Shown here: in pieces, positions 54,754-63,911 of the stretch
Position numbering within the stretch: position 1 is the stretch's first letter
Layout of the letters: every line of letters starts with the position of its first letter
Origin: Muribaculaceae bacterium
GTDB lineage: Bacteria > Bacteroidota > Bacteroidia > Bacteroidales > Muribaculaceae
Length of the DNA: 64,000 nucleotides
Direction of reading: 5' to 3'
Assembly: GCA_017473615.1 (NCBI GenBank)
Contig: JAFUKL010000002.1
Coordinates: forward strand, 1-64,000
Notes under the pieces: model-generated
What the model saw: only the letters and a program-made list of their open reading frames with translations
What the model was told of the DNA's origin: nothing
The model's database searches: none
Translations under genes and position numbers: made by a program

Positions 54754-54785
54754 TTTGCATAATACAAAAAATAGGCGTACCTTTG
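54754..54785 (+). promoter_or_regulatory. Promoter of tRNA-Lys
   Basis: TTTG (54754-54757), 20 bases, TACCTTTG (54778-54785), followed by the tRNA 15 bases further on. A full match to the Bacteroidota promoter. Confidence 0.7.
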
Positions 54786-54800
54786 CAACGCTTTTAAGGA

Positions 54801-54876
54801 GATTCGCTAGCTCAGCAGGTAGAGCACAACACTTTTAATGTTGGGGTCTTGGGTTCGAGCCCCAAGCGGATCACCA
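54801..54876 (+). tRNA. tRNA-Lys (anticodon TTT)
   Basis: The 76-base gene folds as a complete cloverleaf. The acceptor GATTCGC pairs with GCGGATC (one T-G pair), the D arm is GCTCAGCAGGTAGAGC, the anticodon stem CAACA/TGTTG encloses CTTTTAA, and the T arm is TTGGGTTCGAGCCCCAA. The discriminator is A and the CCA end is encoded. A terminator follows at 54884. Confidence 0.95.
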
Positions 54877-54883
54877 AAGATAG

Positions 54884-54919
54884 AGCTGTTAATCGATGGG
54901 TTAACAGCTTTTCTTTTTA
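54884..54919 (+). terminator. Terminator of tRNA-Lys
   Basis: AGCTGTTAA (54884-54892) and TTAACAGCT (54901-54909) form a perfect 9-bp stem followed by TTTCTTTTTA. Confidence 0.88.
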
Positions 54920-54980
54920 TATGGCTTTGGAAACTTTATTTATCGGCTGAGCCGGTAGCGGCTGGTTGAGGTGGATGAAA

Positions 54981-55018
54981 CGCAAAAGCGGAAATTCGAT
55001 TGAATTTCCGCTTTTGCG
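54981..55018 (-). terminator. Perfect 17-bp hairpin at the 3' end of tRNA-Asn
   Basis: CGCAAAAGCGGAAATTC (54981-54997), loop GATT, GAATTTCCGCTTTTGCG (55002-55018). On the minus strand it starts inside the last two bases of the tRNA-Asn gene, so the tRNA 3' end and the terminator stem share sequence. It may also back up the tRNA-Lys terminator from the other side. Confidence 0.8.
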
Positions 55019-55090
55019 CTTCAAGATGGGCTTGAACCAACGACCCCCTGATTAACAGTCAGGTGCTCTAACCAACTGAGCTATTGAAGC
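55017..55090 (-). tRNA. tRNA-Asn (anticodon GTT)
   Basis: On the minus strand the acceptor GCTTCAA pairs perfectly with TTGAAGC, the D arm is GCTCAGTTGGTTAGAGC and the anticodon stem CCTGA/TCAGG encloses CTGTTAA. The T arm is GTTGG-TTCAAGC-CCATC, with a T-T mismatch at its second pair. The discriminator is G, as expected for Asn; CCA is not encoded. Confidence 0.92.
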
Positions 55091-55121
55091 AGTATAGCAC
55101 TCACATTTGTGAATTGCGTTG

Positions 55122-55152
55122 CAAAAGTACTTCCAATATTTGAATTATGCAA
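55122..55152 (-). promoter_or_regulatory. Promoter of tRNA-Asn
   Basis: On the minus strand TTG (55150-55152), 20 bases, TACTTTTG (55122-55129), 31 bases before the tRNA. Confidence 0.6.
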
Positions 55153-55260
55153 CAACTTTCTTAAAAAAAGATTGATATTTTTCTTTTTTAAGACTTTTTT
55201 GCTGAAAATGGGCTTAACTTTCATCTCTATGTTGTACTTTAGCAAATAAAATAGAAGAAA

Positions 55261-56943
55261 ATGAAGAATAGATTGAAATCGACAATTGTGATTGTACTCT
55301 TGTGTTTGTGTGCGGCATCTTTTGTTAATAGCTCGACACCAAAGAAAGACACTGAAATAATAAGGAATCTTGATATATTCAATAGTCTGTATAAAGAATT
55401 GAATACTTTTTATGTGGACACATTGGATGCCAAGAAAAATATTGAGACTGCTATCAGAGCAATGCTTAATGATGTGGATCCTTATACCGAATATGTTCCC
55501 GAAGAGAATCAAGATGATTACCGTACGATGTCGACCGGTGAATATGGAGGCATAGGTTCCGGTATTATCTACCGTGATAGTGCTACCTATTTTTCTGAAC
55601 CTTATGAGGGGAGTCCTGCTGCGAAAGCCGGGATACGCATAGGTGATAAAATCGTGAAAATAGACGGTGACAGTGTGGCGGGATTGTCTAACAGTAAAGT
55701 GAGCGAACTGTTGCGCGGACAACAGAATACTGTAGTAAAGGTGCAGGTGGAACGCCCTTATGTGGGACTTGTCGATGTTGAGATAACGCGTAAGAAGATT
55801 AAGGTTCCTACAGTGCCTTATTATGGTGTACAGCGCGGAAATTTGGGATATATATCGTTAACGGCTTTTCAGCAGCGCTCGGCTCAGGAAGTCAAGGAGG
55901 CATTGGTTGCTTTAAAGAAGAATCCTGATGTGAAAGCTATTGTGTTGGATTTGCGTGGCAATGGAGGTGGTTTGCTTGAATGTGCCGTGCAAATTGTAGG
56001 AATGTTTGTTCCCAAAGGTACTGAAGTTTTGAGTCAAAAAGGACGAGTAAAGCAGAATACAAAAGTGTATAAAACCACGCAAGAGCCTATTGTGCCGGAT
56101 TTGCCACTTGTGGTGCTGATGGACGGTTCTTCGGCATCTTCTTCGGAGATTGTGGCGGGGGCTTTGCAGGATCTTGACCGTGCGGTAATTGTCGGCAATC
56201 GTTCTTATGGAAAAGGGTTGGTACAGACTTCACGCCCTCTCCCTTATGGCGGCTTACTGCATGTGACGATAGCGAAATATTATATTCCGAGCGGCAGGCT
56301 TATTCAGGCAATAGACTACTCGCATCGTAATCCCGACGGTACAGTGGCGCGAATACCGGATAGTCTTACCAATGTGTTTCACACAGCCAATGGCAGGGAA
56401 GTGCGAGATGGTGGCGGTATCACCCCCGATATAAAAGTCGAGTATTCCAAGGTAAACCGTTTGTCTTACAATATCGTGCAGGACTTTTGGGCTTTTGATT
56501 TTGCTACTAAGTATGCACATGAGAACGATACGATAGTCCCTGTTGAAGATTTTGTTATTTCTGATAGTATTTATAATAGTTTTAAAAAATTTATAGACCC
56601 GTCTAAGTTACATTACGACAAAGTTTGTGAGGATGGGTTGAAACAATTGCGTGAGGTGGCTGAAGTTGAAGGGTATATGAATGATTCGACAAAAGCAGTG
56701 TTTAACCGTCTGGACGGTCTGTTGAAACATGACTTGAATCATGATTTGGACACCCATCGAGAGATAATATCTCAGATAATGGCAATAGAGATAGTGAAAC
56801 GCTATTATTTCCAGCGTGGCGTGTGTATACAGGAATTGAAAAATGACCCGGCAATGGATGCGGTGGTTAAACTATTCTCTCAAGAAGGAGAGTATGAGAG
56901 GATACTTAATCCTGACGGTGTAAATAAGCACCGTAAAAAGTAA
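55261..56943 (+). CDS. S41-family C-terminal processing peptidase (CtpA/Prc-like)
   Basis: The 560-residue protease has an N-terminal signal or anchor (STIVIVLLCLCAASFVNS), an S41 N-terminal region (LDAKKNIETAIRAMLNDVDP), a PDZ domain (about 95-175, GSPAAKAGIRIGDKIVKIDG) and the catalytic domain. The nucleophile Ser is in LMDGSSASSSEIVAGALQDL (about 290) and the general-base Lys in GNRSYGKGLVQT (about 315). It should act in the periplasm on C-termini of envelope proteins. The C-terminal about 150 residues are helical. A TACTTTAG element (55235-55242) is a weak promoter candidate. Confidence 0.93.
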   Translation: MKNRLKSTIVIVLLCLCAASFVNSSTPKKDTEIIRNLDIFNSLYKELNTFYVDTLDAKKNIETAIRAMLNDVDPYTEYVPEENQDDYRTMSTGEYGGIGSGIIYRDSATYFSEPYEGSPAAKAGIRIGDKIVKIDGDSVAGLSNSKVSELLRGQQNTVVKVQVERPYVGLVDVEITRKKIKVPTVPYYGVQRGNLGYISLTAFQQRSAQEVKEALVALKKNPDVKAIVLDLRGNGGGLLECAVQIVGMFVPKGTEVLSQKGRVKQNTKVYKTTQEPIVPDLPLVVLMDGSSASSSEIVAGALQDLDRAVIVGNRSYGKGLVQTSRPLPYGGLLHVTIAKYYIPSGRLIQAIDYSHRNPDGTVARIPDSLTNVFHTANGREVRDGGGITPDIKVEYSKVNRLSYNIVQDFWAFDFATKYAHENDTIVPVEDFVISDSIYNSFKKFIDPSKLHYDKVCEDGLKQLREVAEVEGYMNDSTKAVFNRLDGLLKHDLNHDLDTHREIISQIMAIEIVKRYYFQRGVCIQELKNDPAMDAVVKLFSQEGEYERILNPDGVNKHRKK

Positions 56944-57002
56944 ATACTGCTTTAAGGACGGTGTGTAGAATTACAATCGTATCGATTTACACAAAACTAA
57001 AA

Positions 57003-57038
57003 GGAGCTGAGCCAAAAAAATAAATTTGACGCAGCTCC
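57003..57038. terminator. Conserved hairpin between the S41 protease and the symporter
   Basis: GGAGCTG (57003-57009) pairs with CAGCTCC (57032-57038), with inner pairing GCC/GAC and A/T runs. Both flanks supply T-rich tails for the convergent transcripts. The sequence, including non-pairing parts, is nearly identical to that at 919-953. Confidence 0.8.
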
Positions 57039-57063
57039 TTGTTTATATAGGAAGATAGGATTG

Positions 57064-58422
57064 TTAATCCTGATTGTTCTTGTTGAAATAGATCTTCATC
57101 TCCCGCTTTACTTGAGGGGAAAGACGGAATAATACATACATAGTAGGTATAGCCATTAAGGCAAAAGCCAAATCCATGATGCTTACCACCAAGTCAAGTG
57201 ATATTACGCAAGCTACTACAATCATAAATAAGTAGAAATAGTCGTAGTATTTACCGTTCTTGTAGCCAAATAAATAACCGGCACATTGTGTTCCGTAATA
57301 TGAATAGGAGAACATTGTGGTAACGGCAAAGATGAATACTATTACCATTAATGCGTATTTTCCCCAACCCGGTAACATTGTTTCAAACGAATTAAGGGCT
57401 ATGTAGAGACCTTTAATACCCTCAACTTCTATAGGTGATACTTGCATCGCCATAAGTATGGGTATTGCTGTGAGTGTACACACCAATCCGGAGTCTATCG
57501 CAGGTCCTATCATTGCAACAAGTCCTTCCTTTATGGGAGAGGTGTTGCGAGATGCTCCGTGCATAAGAGACGCAGTACCCACGCCCGCTTCGTTTACATA
57601 CATGGCGCGACGTGCTCCGGTAATTGCGATGAAAGCTAAAGCTCCAAATCCGGCTTTGAAATTGAAAGCTTCGCTTATAATGTTATGTAGAACCTTAGGC
57701 AGCAATTGTATGTTCATGATAATGATGATGAATACAAGCATAAAGTATAGTCCTACCATAACGGGTACAACCTTGGTGGCAATCTTGGATATGCGGGTGA
57801 TGCCGCCGAGTACCACAACCGATACGCATGCGCCCATGATGATACCGGTTATCAGTCTGAACTTAAACGTGTCAGGTGCATCAAGAACGGTGATGAACGA
57901 CTCGGTAAGTTGGTTTGCTTGCATAAAACACAATGTTCCAATCATTCCAAAGAATGCAAAAAATATAGCCATAGGCTTGTATTTCTTACCAAGACCTTCG
58001 GTCAGCATATACATGGGACCGCCGTGAACATTTCCTTGTTTATCTTTGCCTTTATACATAATGGCAAGTGTTCCCTCAAAAAATTTTGTTGCCATACCGA
58101 GTAAAGCACTGACCCACATCCAAAAAATAGCACCGGCACCACCGATAGATATGGCAATGGCAACACCGGCGATATTGCCCATTCCTACCGTAGAGCAAAT
58201 GCTGCTCATCAGAGCTTGGAATGAACTTATTTGTCCCTCACCATTAGGCGTTTTTGTGCGTAGGGCTTTTATTGACCAGTTCAAACGTCGCAAAGGAATT
58301 GCGCCCGAGTAGATAAATAAAAATAAACCTCCTCCGATTAACCATATAAAAAGGGGATAACCGCAAATGAAATCGCTTACAGTTACGATTCCATTACCTA
58401 AAACATCTAAAATTCTTGTCAC
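57064..58422 (-). CDS. Alanine/glycine:cation symporter (AGCS) family protein
   Basis: The 452-residue inner membrane protein imports alanine or glycine with Na+ or H+. It has about 11 spans and AGCS motifs: VGMGNIAGVAIAISIGGAGA (about 82-101), FWMWVSALLGMATKFFEGTL, GVGTASLMHGASRNTSPIKE and the TTMFSYSYYGTQCAGYLFG segment near the C-terminus. Full length and monocistronic. A TACCTTTG promoter element lies upstream. Confidence 0.94.
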   Translation of the reverse strand: MTRILDVLGNGIVTVSDFICGYPLFIWLIGGGLFLFIYSGAIPLRRLNWSIKALRTKTPNGEGQISSFQALMSSICSTVGMGNIAGVAIAISIGGAGAIFWMWVSALLGMATKFFEGTLAIMYKGKDKQGNVHGGPMYMLTEGLGKKYKPMAIFFAFFGMIGTLCFMQANQLTESFITVLDAPDTFKFRLITGIIMGACVSVVVLGGITRISKIATKVVPVMVGLYFMLVFIIIIMNIQLLPKVLHNIISEAFNFKAGFGALAFIAITGARRAMYVNEAGVGTASLMHGASRNTSPIKEGLVAMIGPAIDSGLVCTLTAIPILMAMQVSPIEVEGIKGLYIALNSFETMLPGWGKYALMVIVFIFAVTTMFSYSYYGTQCAGYLFGYKNGKYYDYFYLFMIVVACVISLDLVVSIMDLAFALMAIPTMYVLFRLSPQVKREMKIYFNKNNQD

Positions 58423-58462
58423 GAAAATAAATTTAAAACTTAATTCTATAATTATTAAGGTG

Positions 58463-58470
58463 CAAAGGTA
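58463..58470 (-). promoter_or_regulatory. Promoter -7 element of the symporter gene
   Basis: TACCTTTG followed by C on the minus strand, 41 bases before the start codon. Confidence 0.55.
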
Positions 58471-58566
58471 GTGTAAATAAGGAAGAAAATAAAATTAGTT
58501 AAGTCTTTTTTGTGACTATTTGCGTATTAACATACTTGAATGGAGGCTCTATTGCGGAAAAAGTGC

Positions 58567-58574
58567 TATCTTTG
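58567..58574 (+). promoter_or_regulatory. Promoter -7 element of the aroA-porW operon
   Basis: TATCTTTG, with the aroA ATG only 15 bases from its first base, again implying a leaderless or nearly leaderless mRNA. No -33 TTTG at the usual distance. Confidence 0.55.
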
Positions 58575-58581
58575 TGCTAAT

Positions 58582-59820
58582 ATGGATTACAGGATTATTG
58601 CACCCGAAAGGGTTGTCGGAGATATAGACCTGCCAGCATCAAAGAGTATCAGCAACAGGGCTTTGATAATAAATGCATTGGCGGGAGGTGGTTCTTTTAT
58701 ATCAAATGTGGCTAATTGCGATGATACCGATGCTATGGTGTCGGCGTTGAGCGAAGATGCTGCCGATTATGTCAATATAGGGGCTGCCGGTACGGCAATG
58801 CGTTTTCTTACAGCATATTTTGCCGTACAGGGAAATCGTTCTGTTTTGCTTGACGGCAGTGAGCGAATGCGGCATAGACCAATAGGTGTCCTTGTCAATG
58901 CGTTGCGTTCTTGTGGTGCTTGTATCGAGTATGAGTGCGAAGAAGGATTTCCTCCGTTGAGGATAACAGGTGGAGTGTTGAGTTCTCATGAGATTACTGT
59001 TTCCGGAAATGTAAGTTCGCAATATATATCGGCATTACTTATGATAGCACCTCTTATAGATGGAATGGAACGTGTGAAGTTGACCGATAATGTTATTTCT
59101 CGTCCATATATCGATATGACGTTGTCATTGATGGCGCAGTTCGGAGTGAAAACCCATTGGGATGGTAATGATGTAGTGATAGAGAAGAGTACGGGCTATA
59201 AAAAAGTTGATTTTACCGTAGAAAATGATTGGACGGCTGCATCATATTGGTTTCAGATACAGTCATTGCTCTGTGAATCGCAAATAACGTTATGCGGTTT
59301 GTTTGCCGATAGCTCACAAGGAGACTCGGCTGTAGCCCGATTATTTGAGCCTTTTGGGGTACGGTGTCTGCGTATAGGAAATGATCTCGGATTGTGCAGT
59401 GATAAAGCCGCTTTGCATGATTTTGTGGAAATGAATTTGATAGAGAACCCGGATTTGGCACAGACTATTGTTGTCACAGCTTGTCTTTTGGAGCGTCCTT
59501 TCCATATTACAGGACTGCAAACATTAAAGATAAAAGAGACCGACCGAATCGAGGCTCTTCGTTCGCAGTTGCTCAAGTTGGGATATGTAATAACAGTAGG
59601 AGAGGACTTGTCGCTTTCTTGGGATGGAACAAAATGTGATGTCGATGAATGTATTATGATAGAAACGTTTGAAGATCATCGCATGGCAATGGCTTTTGCT
59701 CCGGCGGCAATAAAGTTCCCGGGTATAATAATAAAAAATGCAGAAGTTGTAAGCAAGTCTTATCCTGATTATTGGAATCATTTGAGAAATGCAGGGTTTA
59801 AATTGGAGGAAGTTAAATGA
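58582..59820 (+). CDS. aroA: 3-phosphoshikimate 1-carboxyvinyltransferase (EPSP synthase)
   Basis: AroA joins PEP and shikimate-3-phosphate in aromatic amino acid synthesis. The 412-residue protein begins MDYRIIAPERVVGDIDLPAS, with the substrate motif SKSISNRALIINAL, GAAGTAMRFLTAYFA, DGSERMRHRPIGVLVNAL, SSQYISALLMIAPL and the C-terminal FEDHRMAMAFAP. An ATG at 58540 would add 14 residues and lies upstream of the promoter -7 element, so the start at 58582 is chosen. GTAMR matches the glyphosate-binding region GNAGTAMR only approximately (GAAGTAMR). It overlaps the next gene by 4 bases. Confidence 0.95.
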   Translation: MDYRIIAPERVVGDIDLPASKSISNRALIINALAGGGSFISNVANCDDTDAMVSALSEDAADYVNIGAAGTAMRFLTAYFAVQGNRSVLLDGSERMRHRPIGVLVNALRSCGACIEYECEEGFPPLRITGGVLSSHEITVSGNVSSQYISALLMIAPLIDGMERVKLTDNVISRPYIDMTLSLMAQFGVKTHWDGNDVVIEKSTGYKKVDFTVENDWTAASYWFQIQSLLCESQITLCGLFADSSQGDSAVARLFEPFGVRCLRIGNDLGLCSDKAALHDFVEMNLIENPDLAQTIVVTACLLERPFHITGLQTLKIKETDRIEALRSQLLKLGYVITVGEDLSLSWDGTKCDVDECIMIETFEDHRMAMAFAPAAIKFPGIIIKNAEVVSKSYPDYWNHLRNAGFKLEEVK

Positions 59821-60245
59821 CAGGAGCATTTATTATATTGCTTGCAACCGTGGTGACAGGTGTTGTGCTTTATGTTCAGCATCGTTATGAAATGCGAAAA
59901 AAAAGTGACTCGGATGAAGTGGAGGAGGTTGTTCGTCCTGAAGGATGTTGCGGTATGCATGAAGTGTGCGAAAAGGATTCACTTCTGTCCGGCGTAAGCG
60001 GCAGCATTGAGTATTATGAAGATGAAGAGCTTGATGCTTACAAAGGTATGCAGGCAGATGAATATACAGAGGAGCAGATAGAGCAATTCAGGGATGTGCT
60101 GTATACGCTGCGCCGTGAGGAAGTTGCCGGGTGGGCGCGTTCAATACAGTTGCGTGAGATTACGCTTCCGTCTATAATACAAGATGAACTGCTTATGATT
60201 ATATCGGAAATGCGTGATGGCGGATTAAATGTTCAGCTTAGATAA
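59817..60245 (+). CDS. Small membrane protein with Cys/His cluster
   Basis: The 142-residue protein has one N-terminal membrane span (AFIILLATVVTGVVLYVQH), a basic stretch, then a compact cluster GCCGMHEVCEKDSLL (about 42-56), which has three Cys and one His and looks like a metal or iron-sulfur site. The C-terminal half is helical (YTEEQIEQFRDVLYTLRREE, IQLREITLPSIIQDELLMII). The start overlaps aroA by 4 bases. Function is unknown. It is followed 11 bases later by a metal ABC transporter permease, so a metal-related role is a reasonable guess. Confidence 0.82.
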   Translation: MTGAFIILLATVVTGVVLYVQHRYEMRKKSDSDEVEEVVRPEGCCGMHEVCEKDSLLSGVSGSIEYYEDEELDAYKGMQADEYTEEQIEQFRDVLYTLRREEVAGWARSIQLREITLPSIIQDELLMIISEMRDGGLNVQLR

Positions 60246-60256
60246 ATAAGTCAAAA

Positions 60257-61057
60257 ATGGAGATTTTTCAATATACTTTTTTTCAGAATGCATTGTTAGG
60301 TGTGGTTATAGTAAGTGTGATGTCGGCAATGATAGGCACTTATATCATCACCCGCCGCTTGATGTTTATTACGGGTGGTGTTACGCATGCTTGTTTCGGT
60401 GGTTTGGGTATTGGGTATTATCTTGGTCTGTCTCCGGTGGTAATGGCTGGAATATTTGCGGTTTTGTCCTCTTTGGGAGTGGAATGGCTCACTGTTAAGC
60501 ATCGGGTCAGAGAGGATTCGGCTATATCGGTTATGTGGGCTTTGGGAATGGCTGTGGGTACACTGTTTATCTTCTTGACCCCGGGATATGTACCGGAACT
60601 CAATTCTTTCCTGTTCGGTAACATACTTACTATCACAAAGGGTGATTTGCTGGCATTCGCAATATTCACAGTTATATTTGTGATATTCTTCTTCTCTTGT
60701 TACCGTCTTATCGTGTCATGTGCGTTTGACCGTGATTTCGCCCGTACAATGGGGCAACCGGTCACTCTCATTAATACAATAATGACAGTGGCTATTGCAG
60801 TGTGCGTGGTACTTACTATACGATTGATAGGTATAATGCTGTTGATGTCATTGCTCTCGATGCCGCAAATGGTAGCGGAGGTGTTTACAAACCGTTTGAA
60901 ACCTATGATAGCCGTTTCGGTTTTTGTAAGTATGGTCTGTTCGGTCTTAGGGTTGATTTTTTCATACGTACTTGGAGTGCCGGCATCGGCTATGATAGTG
61001 CTTTCACTTGTCGTGGCGTATGTGGCTGCAAGGGTGATAAAGAAATGTAATAATTAG
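60257..61057 (+). CDS. Metal ABC transporter permease (ZnuB/TroC-type, ABC-3 family)
   Basis: The 266-residue inner membrane protein has about eight spans and the ABC-3 family pattern: FQNALLGVVIVSVMSAMIGT, GGVTHACFGGLGIGYYLG (cytoplasmic EAA-like loop near 45), SAISVMWALGMAVGTLFIF and LLMSLLSMPQMVAEVFTNRL. Such permeases take up zinc, manganese or iron. Neither the ATPase nor the substrate-binding protein is next to it: aroA and the Cys/His protein lie upstream and porW downstream. The partners must be encoded elsewhere. Confidence 0.9.
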   Translation: MEIFQYTFFQNALLGVVIVSVMSAMIGTYIITRRLMFITGGVTHACFGGLGIGYYLGLSPVVMAGIFAVLSSLGVEWLTVKHRVREDSAISVMWALGMAVGTLFIFLTPGYVPELNSFLFGNILTITKGDLLAFAIFTVIFVIFFFSCYRLIVSCAFDRDFARTMGQPVTLINTIMTVAIAVCVVLTIRLIGIMLLMSLLSMPQMVAEVFTNRLKPMIAVSVFVSMVCSVLGLIFSYVLGVPASAMIVLSLVVAYVAARVIKKCNN

Positions 61058-61097
61058 CATGGGCGAACGTTATATTATTGATTTAGTGTAAACTTTT

Positions 61098-63902
61098 GTG
61101 GGAGACTTGAAAAAAAATACGGTAATATTGTTTGCGGTTGTGGCGGTGATAGGTGCTTTAAATTCGTGCAGCACCAAGAAGAACACAGCCGGTTCCCGCA
61201 TGTGGCATGCTTTCAATACGCGCTATAATGTGTATTATAATGGCGAGACGCACTACAAGGAACAGATACAGGAATTGGAGAATAAGTATGAAGATAATTT
61301 CTCCCAGTTGCTGTTTATGCATCCTGCCGAGGCTTATTCAAATCCTAAAGCGCCCCAACCGAGTGCTGATTTTGACCGCACGATTGAAAAAATGCAAAAG
61401 GCTATTCAATTGCATTCCATTAAAAAGCGTCCCAAAAAGAAATCGGGGAAATTATCAAAGAAAGATAAGGAATGGCTCATGCGAGAGGAATATAATCCTT
61501 TTCTGCATAACGCATGGTACTTGATGGCAAAGGCACAGTACATGAAAGGAGATTTCTTGGCGTCGGCGGCTACATTTCATTATATATCGGGGCATTTCAA
61601 GTGGTTGCCCGATTTGGTGATGGATGCAAAATTGTGGGAGGTTCGTTCTTATTGTGCATTGGGCTGGCTTACAGAGGCTGAAAATGCCTTGGCTTATATC
61701 AAGCCTGAGAAAATTACCAATAAAAAGACTAAAGAATTGTGTAATCTCGCATTTGCCGGATACTATGTGAAAAGCAAGAAGTATAAGGAAGCTGCTCCGT
61801 TCCTTGCCGCAGCGGCTAAGTCGGCTAAAGGTGCTCAAAAAGTTCGATTGCATTTCTTGTTGGGACAGATTTATGCCGACTTGGGGGAGAAAACTCTTGC
61901 TTACAAGGCATTCAAGACGGCAGGTAGTTCCAGCGGAACAACCTACCGCACCAAGTTCAATGCAAGAATCAAGCAAAGCGAGGTATATACAGGCGATAAT
62001 ATAGAAAGTGAAGTGCGTGCGTTGAAACGTATGACGCGTTTTGACAGAAATAAAGAATACCTTGACCAGATTTATTATGCCATAGGCAATTTATATCTGT
62101 CAAGGAAGGATACGGTAAATGCTATTCGCAATTATGCTTTGGCTGTTGAAAAAAGTACAAGAGGTGGAATAGAGAAGGGTATAGCTCAATTGTCATTAGG
62201 GGGATTGTATTTTGCACAAGGAAAATATTCCGAGGCACAACCATGTTATTCAGAAGGTATTACGTTGGTTAATGAGGATTATCCTAATTATAGAGAGATG
62301 CAGCGCCGCAGTGATGTACTTGATGAATTGGCGGTTTATTCTCAAAACGTAGTGCTACAGGATTCATTGCTGAAACTGTCGGAGCTATCACCTGAGGAAC
62401 AAACCAAAGTAGCTGAACGCTTGGTAGAAGAGTTGAAGAAGAAAGAAAAGGAAGAGGCTGAGGCTGCCAGAAGAGAGGAATATCTTGCCAATCAAGCTGC
62501 AGCAGGAAACGTTTTTAATAATAATGCATCGGCTCCTACTTCTTATCAGATAAATACTGATGACTCTTGGTATTTCTATAATACTGCTACAAAAAATGCC
62601 GGAAAAACCGCATTCCAAAAGGCTTGGGGCAGTAGAAAACTTGAAGATGACTGGCGCCGCCGTAATAAGACTGTGATTGCACAGGAGATACCGGAAGAAG
62701 AACTGCCCGACGAAGAAAACAATGATATTGCATTGCAAGATTCTGTAAATGCCGATAATGAGGCAGAAAAGGAGGAATTGGCTAAGGCTGATGACCCTCA
62801 TTATGTGGAATATTACTTGAAACAGATACCTAAGACGGATGAGGAAAAGCAGACAAGTAACGATGTTATTCAAGAGGGCTTGTACAATATGGGGCTTATT
62901 TTGAAAGATAAACTTGAGGATTATCCGAGTTCGGTTAAGGAATTTAATTCGTTGATGTCACGTTATCCCGACAATGTGTACCGTCTGGATGTGTATTATA
63001 ATATGTACCTCATTTATATGCGTCAGGGTGATGTGGCGATGGCTGAGAAATATAGGTCGTTAATAACTTCCGATTTTGCCGAGTCTAAGTATGGTGTGGC
63101 AATGAAAGATCCTCGTTATCTTGATAATTTGCGGGAAATGGAGGTCATACAGGAGCAATTATATGAAAAGGCTTACAATGATTATATTTCCAATAACAAT
63201 AATGGCGTGCATGATGCTTATGCAAAAATGATGCGTGATTATCCTATGTCGAAGATTATTCCTAAGTTCATGTTTATTGATGCATTATCTTATGTAACCG
63301 AGAATAATTTGGATAAGTTTAAGTCTACGCTGAAAGAAATGCTTGAGCGTTATCCCGATACGGATATGACACAAATGGCATCATCCATGCTGAAACAGGC
63401 AGAACAGGGCAGGAAACTTGAGAGTGGCGGAAGTAATGTGCGTGGTATTATATGGGCTACGCGTCTCACAGGCGACACAACTGCTGTAGCTGCCGATCGT
63501 GAAGTTACACCGTTTAAAGATGCTCCCGATTCTCCGCATGTGTATGTGATGGTGTATCCCACCGACAGCGTTTCAGCTAACCAATTGCTGTATGACGTGG
63601 CTCGTCATAACTTCTCACGCTTTGTCGTGAAAGATTTTGATTTGGAACAAATGACCTTTGGCCCTCTTGGATTGTTAGTAATAAAAGGCTTTTCCAATTT
63701 TGAGGAGCTTAGCCATTATAAGCGTGTTCTTGAAGAGAATACCGAACTTGTTATACCGGAGCAGGTGCGTCAGGTTATGATAAGTGTGGACAATTTCAAT
63801 CTATTGCTTAATGAGGGACGTTCTTTTGAAGAATATTTTGAGTTCCTTGAGCAGGATAATATTGAAAAGATGGAAAGCGCTGCCGAAAGCGGAGAGTTTT
63901 AA
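61098..63902 (+). CDS. porW: T9SS periplasmic TPR lipoprotein PorW/SprE
   Basis: PorW/SprE is a lipoprotein needed for type IX secretion. The 934-residue protein has a lipoprotein signal (NTVILFAVVAVIGALNSC, Cys about 23) and the family N-terminus SRMWHAFNTRYNVYYNGETH. TPR repeats run through most of the length (AWYLMAKAQYMKGDFLASAA, YAIGNLYLSRKDTVNAIRNY, YNMYLIYMRQGDVAMAEKYR). A charged Glu/Ala/Lys segment lies around 430-460 and an alpha/beta domain closes the C-terminus (VYVMVYPTDSVSANQLLYDV). The frame opens with GTG at 61098; a TTG at 61107, preceded by GGGAG, gives MKKNTVILF and is an equally good start. It precedes porX. Confidence 0.9.
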   Translation: MGDLKKNTVILFAVVAVIGALNSCSTKKNTAGSRMWHAFNTRYNVYYNGETHYKEQIQELENKYEDNFSQLLFMHPAEAYSNPKAPQPSADFDRTIEKMQKAIQLHSIKKRPKKKSGKLSKKDKEWLMREEYNPFLHNAWYLMAKAQYMKGDFLASAATFHYISGHFKWLPDLVMDAKLWEVRSYCALGWLTEAENALAYIKPEKITNKKTKELCNLAFAGYYVKSKKYKEAAPFLAAAAKSAKGAQKVRLHFLLGQIYADLGEKTLAYKAFKTAGSSSGTTYRTKFNARIKQSEVYTGDNIESEVRALKRMTRFDRNKEYLDQIYYAIGNLYLSRKDTVNAIRNYALAVEKSTRGGIEKGIAQLSLGGLYFAQGKYSEAQPCYSEGITLVNEDYPNYREMQRRSDVLDELAVYSQNVVLQDSLLKLSELSPEEQTKVAERLVEELKKKEKEEAEAARREEYLANQAAAGNVFNNNASAPTSYQINTDDSWYFYNTATKNAGKTAFQKAWGSRKLEDDWRRRNKTVIAQEIPEEELPDEENNDIALQDSVNADNEAEKEELAKADDPHYVEYYLKQIPKTDEEKQTSNDVIQEGLYNMGLILKDKLEDYPSSVKEFNSLMSRYPDNVYRLDVYYNMYLIYMRQGDVAMAEKYRSLITSDFAESKYGVAMKDPRYLDNLREMEVIQEQLYEKAYNDYISNNNNGVHDAYAKMMRDYPMSKIIPKFMFIDALSYVTENNLDKFKSTLKEMLERYPDTDMTQMASSMLKQAEQGRKLESGGSNVRGIIWATRLTGDTTAVAADREVTPFKDAPDSPHVYVMVYPTDSVSANQLLYDVARHNFSRFVVKDFDLEQMTFGPLGLLVIKGFSNFEELSHYKRVLEENTELVIPEQVRQVMISVDNFNLLLNEGRSFEEYFEFLEQDNIEKMESAAESGEF

Positions 63903-63911
63903 AAAAATGGA

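Noticed and set aside
54919..54980. Possible short gene between the tRNA terminators
   Set aside because: The 62 bases have no start with a useful frame and no promoter element.
58540..58581. Extended aroA start at 58540
   Set aside because: It lies upstream of the TATCTTTG promoter element, and the added residues have no similarity to EPSP synthases.
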